Shown: one piece after another, positions 23,495-34,108 of the stretch | Layout of the letters: each line of letters opens with the position of its first letter | Position numbering within the stretch: position 1 is the first letter of the stretch | Assembly: GCA_031266875.1 (NCBI GenBank) | Contig: JAISAE010000061.1 | Coordinates: forward strand, 1-43,747 | Direction: 5' to 3' | Length of the DNA stretch: 43,747 nucleotides | Source of the DNA: Treponema sp. | GTDB lineage: Bacteria; Spirochaetota; Spirochaetia; Treponematales; Breznakiellaceae | The notes under the pieces: model-generated | Database searches by the model: none | What the model saw: the letters and a program-made list of their open reading frames with translations, nothing else | What the model was told of the DNA's origin: nothing | Translations under genes and position numbers: made by a program

Positions 23495-24241
23495 ATGGCT
23501 ACTGACATAGACGAGCAATTAGTAACTCACGACATTGATGCGTATCTGTACCCTATCTACCTGCCGGGAAAGGCGGAAGGTAAGTACATGGCAAGAACCA
23601 AAAGCGGAACTCCCCTGAGCGTGGAAAACGTCTGCGCCGCGGCGGTTGAGCGAGGGGGCGTTACCATGTCCTACAATGACCTTGTGCGGTGCGTGAAAGC
23701 CTATCTCCACGAGGCATCCTACCAACTTACCGATGGCTTTGCCATTGAGAACGGGTACATAGGCATATACCCCAAAATAGGCGGAACCTTCGACAGCTCT
23801 CACGCGCACATCAACCCAGAAGAGAACCGGATCGAGTTCGGGTTTCGGGCCTTAAAGCCCTTACGGGATTTGGCAGCCCACGTGAAGATACATCTGCGCG
23901 GCCTTGCCGACGTGGAAGGGCATATCTACGAAGTAGAAGACAGCTTCTCAGGGTCAATAAACCATATCTTAACGCCTGATGAAGACGTGATCATCAACGG
24001 GGACAAGATAGAGCTTGCCGGAGAGGACGCTTCCTGCGGGGTGTATTGGTTCAACGAGAGCGGGGAGTTCAAGGTAACTCATAAGCTCGTCAAAAACAGT
24101 CCTAGTGAATTGATAGTCCGGCTGCCCGCATTAAGCGCCGGGGTATACCAGCTCAAAATACGCACCCAGTTTAGCCATAAAGGGGTAACCCTAAAAACCC
24201 CTCGTGAGATTCTAAGCGACGCGAAGTTTGAAGTGCAGTAA
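23495..24241 (+). CDS. HU-like / DUF4469-type protein
   Basis: 248 residues. The N-terminal half resembles an IHF/HU-like DNA-binding domain of the Bacteroides-type family (TPLSVENVCAAAVERGGVTM, YNDLVRCVKAYLHEASYQL, FAIENGYIGIYPKIGGTFDS). The C-terminal half (about 150-248) looks like the immunoglobulin-like DUF4469 domain (INGDKIELAGEDASCGVYWF and SAGVYQLKIRTQFS). Such two-domain proteins are repeated in many bacteria and their function is not settled. AAGGAGG precedes the ATG. The satellite arrays lie immediately upstream and the hydrogenase-chemoreceptor genes follow on the same strand. Confidence 0.7.
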   Translation: MATDIDEQLVTHDIDAYLYPIYLPGKAEGKYMARTKSGTPLSVENVCAAAVERGGVTMSYNDLVRCVKAYLHEASYQLTDGFAIENGYIGIYPKIGGTFDSSHAHINPEENRIEFGFRALKPLRDLAAHVKIHLRGLADVEGHIYEVEDSFSGSINHILTPDEDVIINGDKIELAGEDASCGVYWFNESGEFKVTHKLVKNSPSELIVRLPALSAGVYQLKIRTQFSHKGVTLKTPREILSDAKFEVQ

Positions 24242-24313
24242 CGCACAAGAGTACCTGATGGATCGGTGTGTGTTTGACGTTATAGACGCCATACGTGAAA
24301 AGGAAGGTGGGGA

Positions 24314-26395
24314 ATGAAACAGATAGCTCTACGTCCAGTGATTAAAGTGGTGAAAGAAAAGTGCGTCAATTGCCACCGGTGCATTGTGGTATGTCCGGTT
24401 AAAATGTGTAACAACGGCTCTGGAGATGTAATCGATCATGATCCAGAGTTATGTATTGGCTGCGGTGAGTGCATACGTGTATGTGATCACGGTGCGCGCA
24501 TTGGCATTGATGATTTCGAGCTGTTCATGGATGACCTGAAACAAGGTAAGGACATCATCGCCATTGCCGCGCCGTCCATTGTCGCTAGTTTTGAGGCTGA
24601 TTACCTCAAGGTGAACGGCTTCCTGAAATCCCTGGGTGTTAAAGCCATCTTTGATGTGAGTTTCGGCGCGGAGCTTACGATTAAGTCCTACGTTGCCTAT
24701 ATGCAAGCTAAAAACCCCTCCTTGGTCATAGCCCAGCCCTGCCCTACCCTTGTGGCCTTCATTGAAATATACCGTCCCGAGCTTATCCCCTATCTTGCGC
24801 CGGTGGACAGCCCCATGCTGCACACCATGAAGATGATCAGGCGTTTTTATCCTCAGTACAAGAATCACCGGATCGCCGCTATAAGCCCGTGCTATTCCAA
24901 GCGCCGGGAATTCGACGCGGTGGGCATAGGCGACTACAACGTAACGTTCCGGTCGGTGCGGCGCTATCTTGACGACTCCGGCAAGACTGTCCGCGCCTAT
25001 CCTGCTGTGGAGTACGACAACCCTCCGGCGGAACGGGGGGTTGCGTTTTCTAGCCCCGGAGGGCTTATGCGCACCTTACAACGCTACGACAACGAGGTTA
25101 CTAACTACACCCGCAAGATTGAAGGCCCCCAAGAGGTCTACAGCTACCTTACCTATCTTGCTGATGATGCTCTGAAACAGGGTAAGGCGCCGGCCTACAA
25201 GCTCATTGACTGCCTCAACTGCTCAATGGGCTGCAACGGCGGTCCTGGAACCATGAACCACAATAAGCGTTTTGATGATGTGGAATATTTTGTAGAGCAG
25301 CGGCAACGGGAGATGCGGAAGAAATACCAGCCCGCCACTTTATTACAGAAATTCCTGCCTGACCAGCTAGAAAAGACCCTTGATATGTATTGGGAGGCGG
25401 GCTTGTACCGGCGATCCTATACTGACCGGTCGCGGATATTTAAAGAAAGAATAAAGTCCCCAAGCAAGGCGGAGTTTGAAGCCTTGTATAAGTCCATGTA
25501 TAAGGAGGATCCATCCCAGCGTTTTAACTGCGGGGCGTGCGGATATATCAATTGTGAGCAGATGGCGGTTGCCATCATCAACAAACGTAACAAGCCGGAG
25601 AACTGCCGGTATTACCAAGAGATTGAACAAACGCGGCGTGCCAATGAAAGAGCCTCACGCATGATTAACCACGTCTATGAGCGCACCCTGGAAGAGATGC
25701 AGAAAAACAAACATGGCATTGAAGCCCTATCCGGCCAGATCAACGAAACCGCTGATTATGTGTCGCGCTCGTCCCAAGCCATAACGCAGATGGTGGAAAA
25801 CATCCAGTCTATCAGCATGAGCCTGGACCACAACGCCGAAACCGTACTGAAATTGAATACCTCCTCAACCAACGGCAAGGAGCGGCTTTATAAGATTGGG
25901 GAAATCATAGACCGCATGGCCGAGCAATCCAACGTCCTTATTGATGCCTGTAAGGTAATTGGGGATATTTCTAATGAGACCAGTATTCTAGGGATGAACG
26001 CGGCGATTGAGGCGGCTCACGCGGGGGACAGCATAGGCAAGGGCTTTGCGGTGGTTGCTGGGGAGATACGCAAGCTGGCAGACACTTCCGAGAGGCAGGC
26101 GGTGAACATAACCGATAACCTGCGCGGCGTTAAAACGCTTATTGATACGTCTAAAGAGTCTTCTCTCTATGCACAGGAACAGTTTGACCAGATGGCTGAT
26201 CTTATTGGCATGGTAAAGAGCGAGGAATTGTCCATACAAGATGCCATGTCCATCCATGATTCCGGCGGGAACCATGTGTTGGAGGCGCTGAATGAAATAA
26301 ATGTCTTGATCGGAAAGATCAAGGACACCTCCTCAGAGCTGCTGGCATCCGGGGAAACAGTCATTCAGAACATCAGTTCGCTTAAAAATATGTAA
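24314..26395 (+). CDS. [FeFe]-hydrogenase-like sensor fused to a chemoreceptor signalling domain, copy 1
   Basis: 693 residues. Residues 17-57 hold two ferredoxin [4Fe-4S] motifs ([11 protein letters not shown] and [11 protein letters not shown]). Residues about 80-370 form an H-cluster-type domain with the four expected cluster Cys: C143 (QPCPT), C193 (SPCYSKRRE), C303 and C307 (CSMGCNGG). The usual proton-relay Cys of the TSCCP motif is replaced by Pro. A four-Cys Fe-S motif follows (C406, C409, C414, C431). The rest is coiled coil with a chemoreceptor tip, [15 protein letters not shown] (about 558-572). There is no signal peptide, membrane segment or HAMP domain, so it is cytosolic. It probably senses H2 or redox state and signals to CheA; this is inference from domains. 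Confidence 0.88.
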   Translation: MKQIALRPVIKVVKEKCVNCHRCIVVCPVKMCNNGSGDVIDHDPELCIGCGECIRVCDHGARIGIDDFELFMDDLKQGKDIIAIAAPSIVASFEADYLKVNGFLKSLGVKAIFDVSFGAELTIKSYVAYMQAKNPSLVIAQPCPTLVAFIEIYRPELIPYLAPVDSPMLHTMKMIRRFYPQYKNHRIAAISPCYSKRREFDAVGIGDYNVTFRSVRRYLDDSGKTVRAYPAVEYDNPPAERGVAFSSPGGLMRTLQRYDNEVTNYTRKIEGPQEVYSYLTYLADDALKQGKAPAYKLIDCLNCSMGCNGGPGTMNHNKRFDDVEYFVEQRQREMRKKYQPATLLQKFLPDQLEKTLDMYWEAGLYRRSYTDRSRIFKERIKSPSKAEFEALYKSMYKEDPSQRFNCGACGYINCEQMAVAIINKRNKPENCRYYQEIEQTRRANERASRMINHVYERTLEEMQKNKHGIEALSGQINETADYVSRSSQAITQMVENIQSISMSLDHNAETVLKLNTSSTNGKERLYKIGEIIDRMAEQSNVLIDACKVIGDISNETSILGMNAAIEAAHAGDSIGKGFAVVAGEIRKLADTSERQAVNITDNLRGVKTLIDTSKESSLYAQEQFDQMADLIGMVKSEELSIQDAMSIHDSGGNHVLEALNEINVLIGKIKDTSSELLASGETVIQNISSLKNM

Positions 26396-26573
26396 AACAT
26401 GAAGAATCCTCCGAGGTTGTTCCACACATTGGCGCCTTAGGGCGTGTTTTGGAACAGCTTCATTTAACAACATTGGCGGCATTGGTGAAGCGAACAGAGC
26501 AGGCGAAGTATCGAATTCCGACGCGCCTAAAGCTGGAGCTGCGCCAATCATTGCAAGATAAGGAGAAAGTTTT

Positions 26574-28661
26574 ATGGAAAGAATGGGAGAAAAAAACCTG
26601 CGTCCCATTATTAAAGTGGTGGAAGAGAAGTGCGTTAATTGCCACCGGTGCATTATGGTGTGTCCGGTTAAAATGTGTAACGATGGGTCTGGAGACATAA
26701 TAGATCACCACCCGGAATTATGTATCGGCTGTGGTGAGTGCATAAGCGCCTGTACTCACCGTGCGCGTATCGGCATTGATGATTTTGAGCTTTTCATAGA
26801 TGACCTGAAGAAGGGCGAAAACATCGTTGCCATCATGGCGCCGGCAATCGTCGCAAGTTTTGAAGAGGACTACCTTAGGGTGAATGGCTTCCTGAAGTCC
26901 CTGGGAGTTACAGCCATGTTTGACGTAAGTTTCGGCGCGGAGCTTACGATCAAATCCTACCTTGACTATATGAAATCCGCAAATCCCTCCTTGGTCATAG
27001 CCCAGCCCTGCTCCACCCTCGTGGCTTTCATCGAAATGTACCGTCCCGAGCTTATCCCCTGCCTTGCGCCGGTGGACAGCCCCATGATCCATACCATGAA
27101 AATGATCAAGCGCTTCTATCCCCAGTACAAGAATCACCGGATCGCCGCCATAAGCCCGTGTTACTCCAAGCGGCGGGAATTCGACGCGGTGGGCATAGGC
27201 GACTACAACGTAACGTTCCGGTCGATACAGCGTCATCTTGATGAATCCGGCAAGAGCGTACGCGCCTATCCTGCTGTGGGCTACAACAACCCTCCGGCGG
27301 AACGGGCGGCTATGTTTTCCAGCCCTGGAGGGCTTATGCGTACCCTGCAACGCTACGACAAGGAGGTTATTGGTTACACCCGCAAGATTGAAGGCCCCCA
27401 TGAGGTGTACCGCTACCTTGCGTATCTTAGTAATTCCTTAAAACAAGGCAAGGCGCCGGTCTACAAGCTCATCGACTGCCTCAACTGCTCTATGGGCTGC
27501 AACGGCGGTCCCGGAACCACGAATCACAACAAGCATTTCGACGATGTGGAATATTTCGTAGAACGGCGGCAATGCGAGATGCGGGAAACATACAAGCCCG
27601 CCACCTTATTGCAGAAGCTTTTTCCAGGCAAGCTGGAAAAGACCCTTGACACGTATTGGGAGGCGGGCTTGTACCGGCGATCCTATACCGACCGCTCACG
27701 GCTATTTAAAGAAAAAGTAACGTCTCCAAGCAAGGCGGAACTTGAAGCCTTGTTTAAGATCATGCATAAAGAGAATCCAGCCGAGCGTCTCAACTGCGGG
27801 GCATGTGGGTATAAGAGTTGCGAGCAGATGGCGGTCGCCATTGTCAACAGACTTAACAAGCCTGAAAATTGCCGGCATTACCAAGAGATTGAAAAAGAAT
27901 TGCGTGCCAATGAAAGGACAGCGCAGGTGATTATGCAGGTCTACGAGCGCACTCTGGAAGAGATGCATAAAAATAGAGACGGCATCGAAGCCTTGTCCAG
28001 CCAGATCAACGAAACCGCTGATTATGTGTCGCGCTCATCTCAAACCATAACGCAGATGGTGGAAAACATCCGCTCTATCACTGAAAATTTGAACCACAAC
28101 GCCGAAACCGTATTGAAATTGAACGCCTCCTCAACCGATGGCAAGGAGCGGCTTTATAAGATTGGGGAAATCATAGACCATGTGTCCCAACAATCCGGCG
28201 CCCTTATTGAAACCTGCAAGGTGATCGGGGATATTGCGAATGAGACTGGCATTCTGGGAATGAACGCGGCGATCGAGGCGGCTCATGCGGGGGACAGCAC
28301 CGGCAAGGGATTCGCGGTGGTTGCCGGGGAGATACGAAAACTGGCTGATAATTCCGGCAGGCAGGCAGTAAAAATAACCGACAACTTGCACAGCATCAAA
28401 GCACTTATTGACACGTCAAAGGAGTCTTCCCTTTATGCACAGGAGCAATTTAACCGGATGACGGCTCTTATTGACACGGTAAAGAGCGAAGAATTGTCCA
28501 TACAAGATGCCATGTCTAACCATGACACCGGAGGAAATCAGGTGTTGGAGGCGCTGAATGAAATAAATGTCTTAATCGGAAAAATCAAGGACACCTCCTC
28601 AGTGCTGCTGGCATCCGGGGAGGCGGTCATTCATGACATCAGTTCGCTTAAAACCATGTGA
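26574..28661 (+). CDS. [FeFe]-hydrogenase-like sensor fused to a chemoreceptor signalling domain, copy 2
   Basis: 695 residues, a close tandem paralogue of the previous gene with the same domain order and the same cluster residues ([40 protein letters not shown]...ENC) and tip [25 protein letters not shown] precedes the ATG. A 178-base spacer separates the copies. Differences are scattered and frames are intact, so both appear functional. Position 144 differs (PCST against PCPT), next to a cluster Cys, and could tune sensing. The function inferred for copy 1 applies here as well. A catalytic role is less likely because the proton-relay Cys is missing. Confidence 0.88.
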   Translation: MERMGEKNLRPIIKVVEEKCVNCHRCIMVCPVKMCNDGSGDIIDHHPELCIGCGECISACTHRARIGIDDFELFIDDLKKGENIVAIMAPAIVASFEEDYLRVNGFLKSLGVTAMFDVSFGAELTIKSYLDYMKSANPSLVIAQPCSTLVAFIEMYRPELIPCLAPVDSPMIHTMKMIKRFYPQYKNHRIAAISPCYSKRREFDAVGIGDYNVTFRSIQRHLDESGKSVRAYPAVGYNNPPAERAAMFSSPGGLMRTLQRYDKEVIGYTRKIEGPHEVYRYLAYLSNSLKQGKAPVYKLIDCLNCSMGCNGGPGTTNHNKHFDDVEYFVERRQCEMRETYKPATLLQKLFPGKLEKTLDTYWEAGLYRRSYTDRSRLFKEKVTSPSKAELEALFKIMHKENPAERLNCGACGYKSCEQMAVAIVNRLNKPENCRHYQEIEKELRANERTAQVIMQVYERTLEEMHKNRDGIEALSSQINETADYVSRSSQTITQMVENIRSITENLNHNAETVLKLNASSTDGKERLYKIGEIIDHVSQQSGALIETCKVIGDIANETGILGMNAAIEAAHAGDSTGKGFAVVAGEIRKLADNSGRQAVKITDNLHSIKALIDTSKESSLYAQEQFNRMTALIDTVKSEELSIQDAMSNHDTGGNQVLEALNEINVLIGKIKDTSSVLLASGEAVIHDISSLKTM

Positions 28662-28885
28662 TCTGTTGCGGTGTGGTACTGACCTGCCTGCTGGTGTACA
28701 GTCCCTCTCGCACCGTAACTCCCATCTCCGGCGCGTCATCTCTTTTTTCGTGTTCTTTACCATACCAAAATAGTTCCAGGCCGTAGATTGAGTTTATATG
28801 GTGGCATCCTCCTAATTTTATAAACCCTCTGGAGGAAGTCGCCTGTGCCGATAAACGCAAACAACGCTACGGCCTGAAACTTTTT

Positions 28886-29106
28886 GTCAGTAACCCCAGC
28901 CTAAAGCCAGGGGCTTGCGGCTTGGGCTGAAAACTCAGCTTGCTCCACAAGGTTTCTGCTTCCTGCCATTACCGGACTTTCCACGAAAGGTTTACTCTTA
29001 TAGCCAAGAGTCAACGCTATCATGTCCACAGACGTTTCGGACTTACGTCCGCGTTCCCCGCACTGCACGGGTACATATTTATACTAAGCTGCCTTTATCC
29101 CCATGT
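28886..29106 (-). mobile_element. Remnant of an IS200/IS605-like element 3' end, copy A (tentative)
   Basis: About 220 bases shared with 38403-38600, starting at GTCAGTAACCCC followed by a hairpin (CCCCAGCCTAAAGCCAGGGG). On the minus strand an open tail reads SKPFVESPVMAGSRNLVEQA and then EFSAQAASPWL before stop. Copy B encodes a matching IVESLVTKGSRNLIEQAEQS. Tails and hairpins of this sort occur at the tnpB end of IS605-type elements. No tnpA or intact tnpB is present, so identity is tentative. The rest of the 28662-29284 gap shows nothing I recognise. Confidence 0.45.
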
Positions 29107-29284
29107 CAACAAAAAACTTCCGGCACGTCTTTCATTGGGGAGCCGCCCCTTGCCGCCTCCAGCGTCCAGCAGCTTGCTAAACAGCTTCCATGACGATTTT
29201 ATCACATTTTCCTAAACTGAGACTTGCTGTAGCCATAGCCACTCCTATAGACAGAGAGTGCTTCGTTCTATAGTGTAGGGAAAA

Positions 29285-32152
29285 ATGAACAGCAGCAACC
29301 AATCAAAAGAAAATCTCTATGGGAAATTAACGGTTATCCTCTTCCTCATCGCAGCCTTGCTGGTGCTGGTTATTTCTGTTTATACGAGTGTTCTGGTGAA
29401 CAGCGTTTCCACATTCTTCAAGACAAGCATTGAGAACCGGCTGAGGGCAACAAGCCGCATGGCAGTCCGCTTGGTCGCGCCAGAAGAGCTTGAGAAACTT
29501 ACCGTTCCTGAAGACATGGAAACACCGCTCTTTCAGGATATTCGGACGCGGCTTATCGACTTTGGGGAAGTCGCCGGCATACTCTTTGTGTATTATATGC
29601 GTCCTGTGGGAGATGGGAGTTTTCAGTTCATCGTGGATAATGACCTTTCAGAAGATACGGTGAACCTAGCTACTCCTCCTATCCCTGAAGAAGAAGCGCC
29701 CTTCATGGCCATGAATGAAAAGATAACTGTGGTAACCGGTCTGGGAAACTATTCCGAAGGCTATACCGGCCTTATCAGCGCCTTCGCGCCAATACTAGAT
29801 GGCGACGGGAAGGTCGCCGCCTTGGTGGGTGTGGATATCTTGGACAACGAAATCCTGATAACGCGGCAGCGGGTACTGTTTCTTTCTATTATATTGCTGG
29901 TCTCTACGGCTTTTGTCATTGCCAGCGGCTTCCTGAATTTCATCATTCACCGCCGGAAAGAGACTGCTTTTGCGAAACAGTTTACCCAGCAGGAACTCAT
30001 GTCCGGTCTATCCCAGAATTTCATCTCCTCTCGTGATACCACAGCCCTCATCAAAGAAACCCTGCGGATCACTGGTGAATTCATGAAGGTAACCCGCATC
30101 CTAGTGGAGTTTCCCGAAGTAGGGTCCACAGCAAGCCGTCCAGATTACCTCTGGTGCGGCGACGAAGCGTTCGCAAGCACCCCAAAGGCGGAGAGCCTCA
30201 ATGACCTGCTCTACCACAGCTTCCCCCAGGACCAGCCCAAAACCGTTCCCACTATGTTCTGCAATGACGTAAGTGAGGACGAACGCTACGAAGAGATGAA
30301 GATCATGGGGATTAAAGCCTTCATCTGGGTTCCCATCTACGTGGACGGTATCTATTGGGCGGTACTCAGCTTTGAGGAATGTCTACAGCCGAGGGTCTGG
30401 ACTGAAAGCGACCGCCAGCTTGTGAGAACCGTAAGCAGCGTCATCGCCGGAGCAGTTGCCCGAAATATACGGGAACAGGAGCGAGACGCGGCCCTGTACC
30501 AAGCGGAACAGGCAAGCAAGGCAAAAAGCGATTTCCTTGCCAACATGAGCCATGAGATGCGTACCCCTATGAATGCCATCATTGGTATGACCACTATAGG
30601 TAAAACCTCGCAGGACCTTGAGAAGAAAGAATACTGCCTTACCAAAATCGAAGAGGCTTCGACTCATCTTCTGGGAGTCATCAACAACATTCTGGATATG
30701 TCAAAGATCGAGGCGAACAAACTTGAGCTTTCTTTTGACGAATTCGAATTTGAAAAGATGCTCCGTAAGGTGGTGAATGTGGTCAATTTCCGAGTGGAGG
30801 AACGGCATCAGGACTTTTCAGTTCAAATCGACAAGAATATTCCCCGTTTCCTCTACGGTGATGATCAACGTTTAGCGCAGGTTATCACGAACCTCCTTTC
30901 CAACGCCGTTAAGTTCACCCCGGAAAACGGCATTGTACGCCTGAACGCCTGCCTTGTTCCTGAAGAGGAACACGCGGACACGCCTTCCGCAGCGGTACGC
31001 GCTCAAGAGGAAGGGCAGCGGGAACGCTGTACTATCAGGATCAGTGTCAAGGATTCAGGAATCGGGCTTACAAAGGAGCAGATGTCGCGGCTTTTCTCCT
31101 CCTTTCAGCAGGCGGATTCCAGCACTTCCCGGAAATTCGGTGGAACTGGCCTGGGACTGGCTATATCCAAACGGATCGTGGAAATGATGGGCGGTAGTAT
31201 CTGGGTGGAATCCGAGCCGGGCTTAGGGGCCGTGTTTACCTTCATCGTCAAACTTGGGAAGGCTAAAGAGGAACAGGAGAGCCTCCTGCGTCCGGGTATC
31301 AACTGGAGTAACCTGCGTATACTCGCGGTGGATGATGCTGACTATGTTCGGGAATACTTCGTGGAATTCGCCGAACAGGTGAGCATCGCCTGCAAGACTG
31401 CCGCAAATGGGGTGGAAGCCAAAGCCCTTATCGAAAGTCAGGGACCCTTCGACCTCTACTTCGTGGATTGGAAGATGCCTGGCATAAACGGTATAGAGCT
31501 TTCCCAGTGGATCAAGGAACATAGCGCCGGAACAAAGCCTGTGATCATTATGATTTCCGCGACTGAATGGAACGAGATAGAGGAGGATGCCCGCAGGGTC
31601 GGTGTTGACAAGTTTCTGTCCAAGCCCCTATTCTCCTCGCTCATTTTAGACTGCATCAACGAATGTCTAGGAGCAGCTAACCTGATCCGGGCAGAAACTG
31701 GGAAAAGCGAGCCTATGGACAGCTTCTCTGACTGCCGTATCCTTTTGGCTGAGGACATGGAGATCAACCGCGAGATCGTCATCGCGCTGCTGGAGCCTAC
31801 AGGCCTGCAAATCGACTGCGCTGAAAACGGGATACAGGCGGTCAAGTGCTTCAATGAAGCGCCTGATGCCTACGATATGATCTTCATGGATGTACAAATG
31901 CCCGAAATGGACGGCTACGAGGCCACCCGTCAAATCCGCGTCTTGGAGAAAGCGCAGCAGCGGGTTCCCATAATCGCAATGACCGCTAACGTGTTCCGGG
32001 AAGACATCGAAAAATGTCTAGCCGCGGGAATGGATGGCCATGTGGGAAAGCCCCTGGACATCGTGGAGCTGCTCGACACGCTGCGTACCTATCTGCCGAA
32101 ACGAAAAGCCGTGGCCAAGCCTCACGGCAACATACCTAGGTCTGATACCTGA
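29285..32152 (+). CDS. Hybrid sensor histidine kinase with two receiver domains
   Basis: 955 residues. A membrane helix (about 14-40), a Cache-like extracytoplasmic domain (about 42-195) and a second helix (about 198-222) anchor the sensor. A GAF-like region (about 245-395) follows. HisKA has phospho-His H423 in [14 protein letters not shown]. The ATPase shows [20 protein letters not shown] and [13 protein letters not shown]. The first receiver has [13 protein letters not shown] and the second [19 protein letters not shown], each with the phospho-Asp. A relay to an external phosphotransfer protein is likely. No output domain is fused. It is next to the H2-sensor-like chemoreceptors, so a related signal is possible. 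A weak TATAGT box precedes the ATG. Confidence 0.92.
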   Translation: MNSSNQSKENLYGKLTVILFLIAALLVLVISVYTSVLVNSVSTFFKTSIENRLRATSRMAVRLVAPEELEKLTVPEDMETPLFQDIRTRLIDFGEVAGILFVYYMRPVGDGSFQFIVDNDLSEDTVNLATPPIPEEEAPFMAMNEKITVVTGLGNYSEGYTGLISAFAPILDGDGKVAALVGVDILDNEILITRQRVLFLSIILLVSTAFVIASGFLNFIIHRRKETAFAKQFTQQELMSGLSQNFISSRDTTALIKETLRITGEFMKVTRILVEFPEVGSTASRPDYLWCGDEAFASTPKAESLNDLLYHSFPQDQPKTVPTMFCNDVSEDERYEEMKIMGIKAFIWVPIYVDGIYWAVLSFEECLQPRVWTESDRQLVRTVSSVIAGAVARNIREQERDAALYQAEQASKAKSDFLANMSHEMRTPMNAIIGMTTIGKTSQDLEKKEYCLTKIEEASTHLLGVINNILDMSKIEANKLELSFDEFEFEKMLRKVVNVVNFRVEERHQDFSVQIDKNIPRFLYGDDQRLAQVITNLLSNAVKFTPENGIVRLNACLVPEEEHADTPSAAVRAQEEGQRERCTIRISVKDSGIGLTKEQMSRLFSSFQQADSSTSRKFGGTGLGLAISKRIVEMMGGSIWVESEPGLGAVFTFIVKLGKAKEEQESLLRPGINWSNLRILAVDDADYVREYFVEFAEQVSIACKTAANGVEAKALIESQGPFDLYFVDWKMPGINGIELSQWIKEHSAGTKPVIIMISATEWNEIEEDARRVGVDKFLSKPLFSSLILDCINECLGAANLIRAETGKSEPMDSFSDCRILLAEDMEINREIVIALLEPTGLQIDCAENGIQAVKCFNEAPDAYDMIFMDVQMPEMDGYEATRQIRVLEKAQQRVPIIAMTANVFREDIEKCLAAGMDGHVGKPLDIVELLDTLRTYLPKRKAVAKPHGNIPRSDT

Positions 32153-32282
32153 GCAGGCTTTGCCGCTCGCTCCTAAATAGCTACAGAGGTTTGACCAACC
32201 ATTGTCAACATACAGAGGTTTCCCTTACAATCGTTCACCCCTGCCTTGAAGCGTTTCTCCCTATCCTCCCAAAGCGCCTTCC

Positions 32283-32850
32283 CGCGCTAAGCTACCGCGC
32301 CTTTCCGCGCTAGCTTAGTACCGATTCCCGCGCTCGGCTACCGCGCTTTTCCGCGCTAGGCTAGTACCGGTTTCCGCGCTAAGCTACCGCGCTTTTCCGC
32401 GCTAGGCTAGTACCGGTTTCCGCGCTAGGCTACCGCGCCTTTCCGCGCTAGCCTAGTACCGTTTCCCGCGCTAGGCTACCGCGCCTTTCCGCGCTAGCTT
32501 AGTACCGTTTCCCGCGCTAGGCTACCGCGCTTTTCCGCGCTAGCTTAGTACCGTTCTCGCGCTAGGCTACCGCGACTTTCCGCGCTAGCTTAGTACCGCT
32601 TTCCGCGCTAAGCTACCGCGCTTTTCCGCGCTAGGTTAGTACCGGTTTCCGCGCTAGGCTACCGCGACTTCCCGCGCTAGGCTACCGCGACTTCCCGCGC
32701 TAGGCTAGTACCGGTTTCCGCGCTAGGCTACCGCGACTTCCCGCGCTAGGCTACCGCGCTTTTCCGCGCTAGCTTAGTACCCGCTCCGGTACTAGCCTAG
32801 TACCGGTTCCCGCGCTAGGCTACCGCGCTTTTCCGCGCTAGGCCGTATCT
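32283..32850. repeat. 23-bp satellite, about 24 monomers, partly as 46-bp dimers
   Basis: Monomers of 23 bp start with CGCGCTAG. Two main types alternate: one continuing GCTACCGCGCTTTTC and one continuing CTTAGTACCGTTTCC. Near 32780-32805 a stretch matches the reverse complement of the monomer of the 22974-23442 array (TAGTACCCGCTCCGGTACTA), showing the two arrays belong to one family. CTAG occurs in nearly every monomer. The array occupies the gap between the kinase gene and yggS. From 32153 to 32282 I see nothing else. Confidence 0.93.
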
Positions 32851-32949
32851 AGTACGGTATAGTGCGAAATAAGAGAAAGAGAGCTGTCTTGAGTTATGAC
32901 TCAGTCAAGATTCGTGGTTGAAGCTCTATGATAGTCAGGCTAGCTTGGG

Positions 32950-32955
32950 TAATAT
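32950..32955 (+). promoter_or_regulatory. -10 box for a possible leaderless yggS
   Basis: TAATAT lies seven bases before the ATG at 32963. No Shine-Dalgarno sequence and no clear -35 are visible. Confidence 0.35.
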
Positions 32956-32962
32956 AGTAAAT

Positions 32963-33661
32963 ATGACGACAGTTGCTATAGCGATGGAACGTATTGAGGA
33001 GCGTATTCAGAATGCCTGCGCCCGCAGCGGCAGGGAACGTTCTGGGGTAAGGCTTATGGGGGTGTCGAAGTTCCATACCCTGCCTGAGATTGAAGAGGCC
33101 TGGAACGGTGGGTTGAGGCTGTTTGGGGAGAACCGCGTTCAGGAGGCGGCGGAAAAGTTCAGCGTGTTTAAGGCGCGGCAACCGGAGGCTGAACTCCATC
33201 TCATCGGCTCCCTACAGCGGAACAAGGCAAAGGCCGCTGTTTCCCTCTTTGACGCTATAGATTCAGTGGATAGAGAGGCGCTCATTGACGAGCTTGGCGC
33301 GCTTACCAATGCCCGGAAAACAGCTCTGCCCATACTGCTGGAACTGCATACCGCTGAAGACAGCAAGGCTGGTTTCCCCAATCTGGACAGCCTGTATCAT
33401 GCGGCGGAAAAGGCGTACGCTTTTCCCGGACTCGCGCTGAGGGGCCTTATGACCATAGCGCCATTCACCAGTGATGAGCGGCTTATCCGTGCATCATTTC
33501 GCACATTGAGCGCAGCGCGGAATAACTTAGCGGCGCGTTTCCCTGACTACGATTGGTCGTGTCTTTCAATGGGCATGTCCAATGACTTTGAGATTGCTAT
33601 AGAAGAAGGCGCGACGCTTATCAGAGTCGGAACCGCCTTGTTCGGGGAGCGGCATACATGA
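32963..33661 (+). CDS. yggS: YggS-family pyridoxal-phosphate homeostasis protein
   Basis: 232 residues from ATG at 32963. An in-frame ATG at 32918 adds 15 unconserved residues upstream of the -10 box. Family motifs are GVRLMGVSKFHTLPEI (PLP Lys), LFGENRVQEA, HLIGSLQRNKAKAA, FPGLALRGLMTIAPF and SCLSMGMSNDFEIAIEEGAT followed by RVGTALFG. These TIM-barrel PLP-binding proteins maintain vitamin B6 balance and have no known catalysis. It starts an operon-like run, and the next gene overlaps its stop by four bases. Confidence 0.94.
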   Translation: MTTVAIAMERIEERIQNACARSGRERSGVRLMGVSKFHTLPEIEEAWNGGLRLFGENRVQEAAEKFSVFKARQPEAELHLIGSLQRNKAKAAVSLFDAIDSVDREALIDELGALTNARKTALPILLELHTAEDSKAGFPNLDSLYHAAEKAYAFPGLALRGLMTIAPFTSDERLIRASFRTLSAARNNLAARFPDYDWSCLSMGMSNDFEIAIEEGATLIRVGTALFGERHT

Positions 33662-34101
33662 ACACGATACAGAAAAAAGTTTCTTCTATTATTATAGTGC
33701 TGTCGTTGTCTGTGAGTGTGTTCCCACAGACAACGACCCAGACAGAGGTGAGCGCCCCGCTCTGGCTCAAAGAGGTGCGGCGGGCTGAGATCGTGGCTTT
33801 TGGCGCGTTCCCCTTTGCCATGTTCATATCAAGCTTTGGAGTGGATACCTATCGCTTTTTTACCCATGACGGCAATATGCTTTACGCGCCCTGGCCCTTT
33901 AACCTCGGAGGCGTGGCGGAAAAGACGCAGGATGAACTCAAAACCACTGTTACCGTAGCAATAGGAATTTCTCTGGCTGTATCACTCGCGGATTTCCTCA
34001 TTGTACACTATAAACGTCGTAATCCCCCAGAACTCCCTCCAAATCAGCCTGGGGAAACCCCGATTATCATCAGAGAACCCCTGTCTTATACGTCTAAGTG
34101 A
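33658..34101 (+). CDS. Small membrane protein of unknown function
   Basis: 147 residues. An N-terminal signal-like hydrophobic segment (about 8-24, IIIVLSLSVSVFPQ), a second hydrophobic stretch (about 47-62, VAFGAFPFAMFISSFGV) and a third near 96-115 (VTVAIGISLAVSLADFLIV) suggest an inner-membrane protein with a proline-rich C-terminal tail. DTYRFFTHDGNMLYAPWPF lies between helices. It overlaps yggS by ATGA and is followed eight bases later by rluD, so it is part of the operon. I do not recognise a named family. Confidence 0.75.
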   Translation: MNTIQKKVSSIIIVLSLSVSVFPQTTTQTEVSAPLWLKEVRRAEIVAFGAFPFAMFISSFGVDTYRFFTHDGNMLYAPWPFNLGGVAEKTQDELKTTVTVAIGISLAVSLADFLIVHYKRRNPPELPPNQPGETPIIIREPLSYTSK

Positions 34102-34108
34102 GGAAAGT

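Noticed and set aside
26449-26700. Open frame between the two hydrogenase-receptor genes
   Set aside because: It runs into the start of the second gene in another frame and has no domain or start signal.
24314-28661. Catalytic [FeFe] hydrogenases for H2 production
   Set aside because: The proton-relay Cys is replaced and the proteins end in chemoreceptor signalling domains, which favours a sensor.
28648-29215. Short open frames on both strands in the gap before the histidine kinase
   Set aside because: They are brief and lack start signals. The conserved part is better explained as an element remnant.
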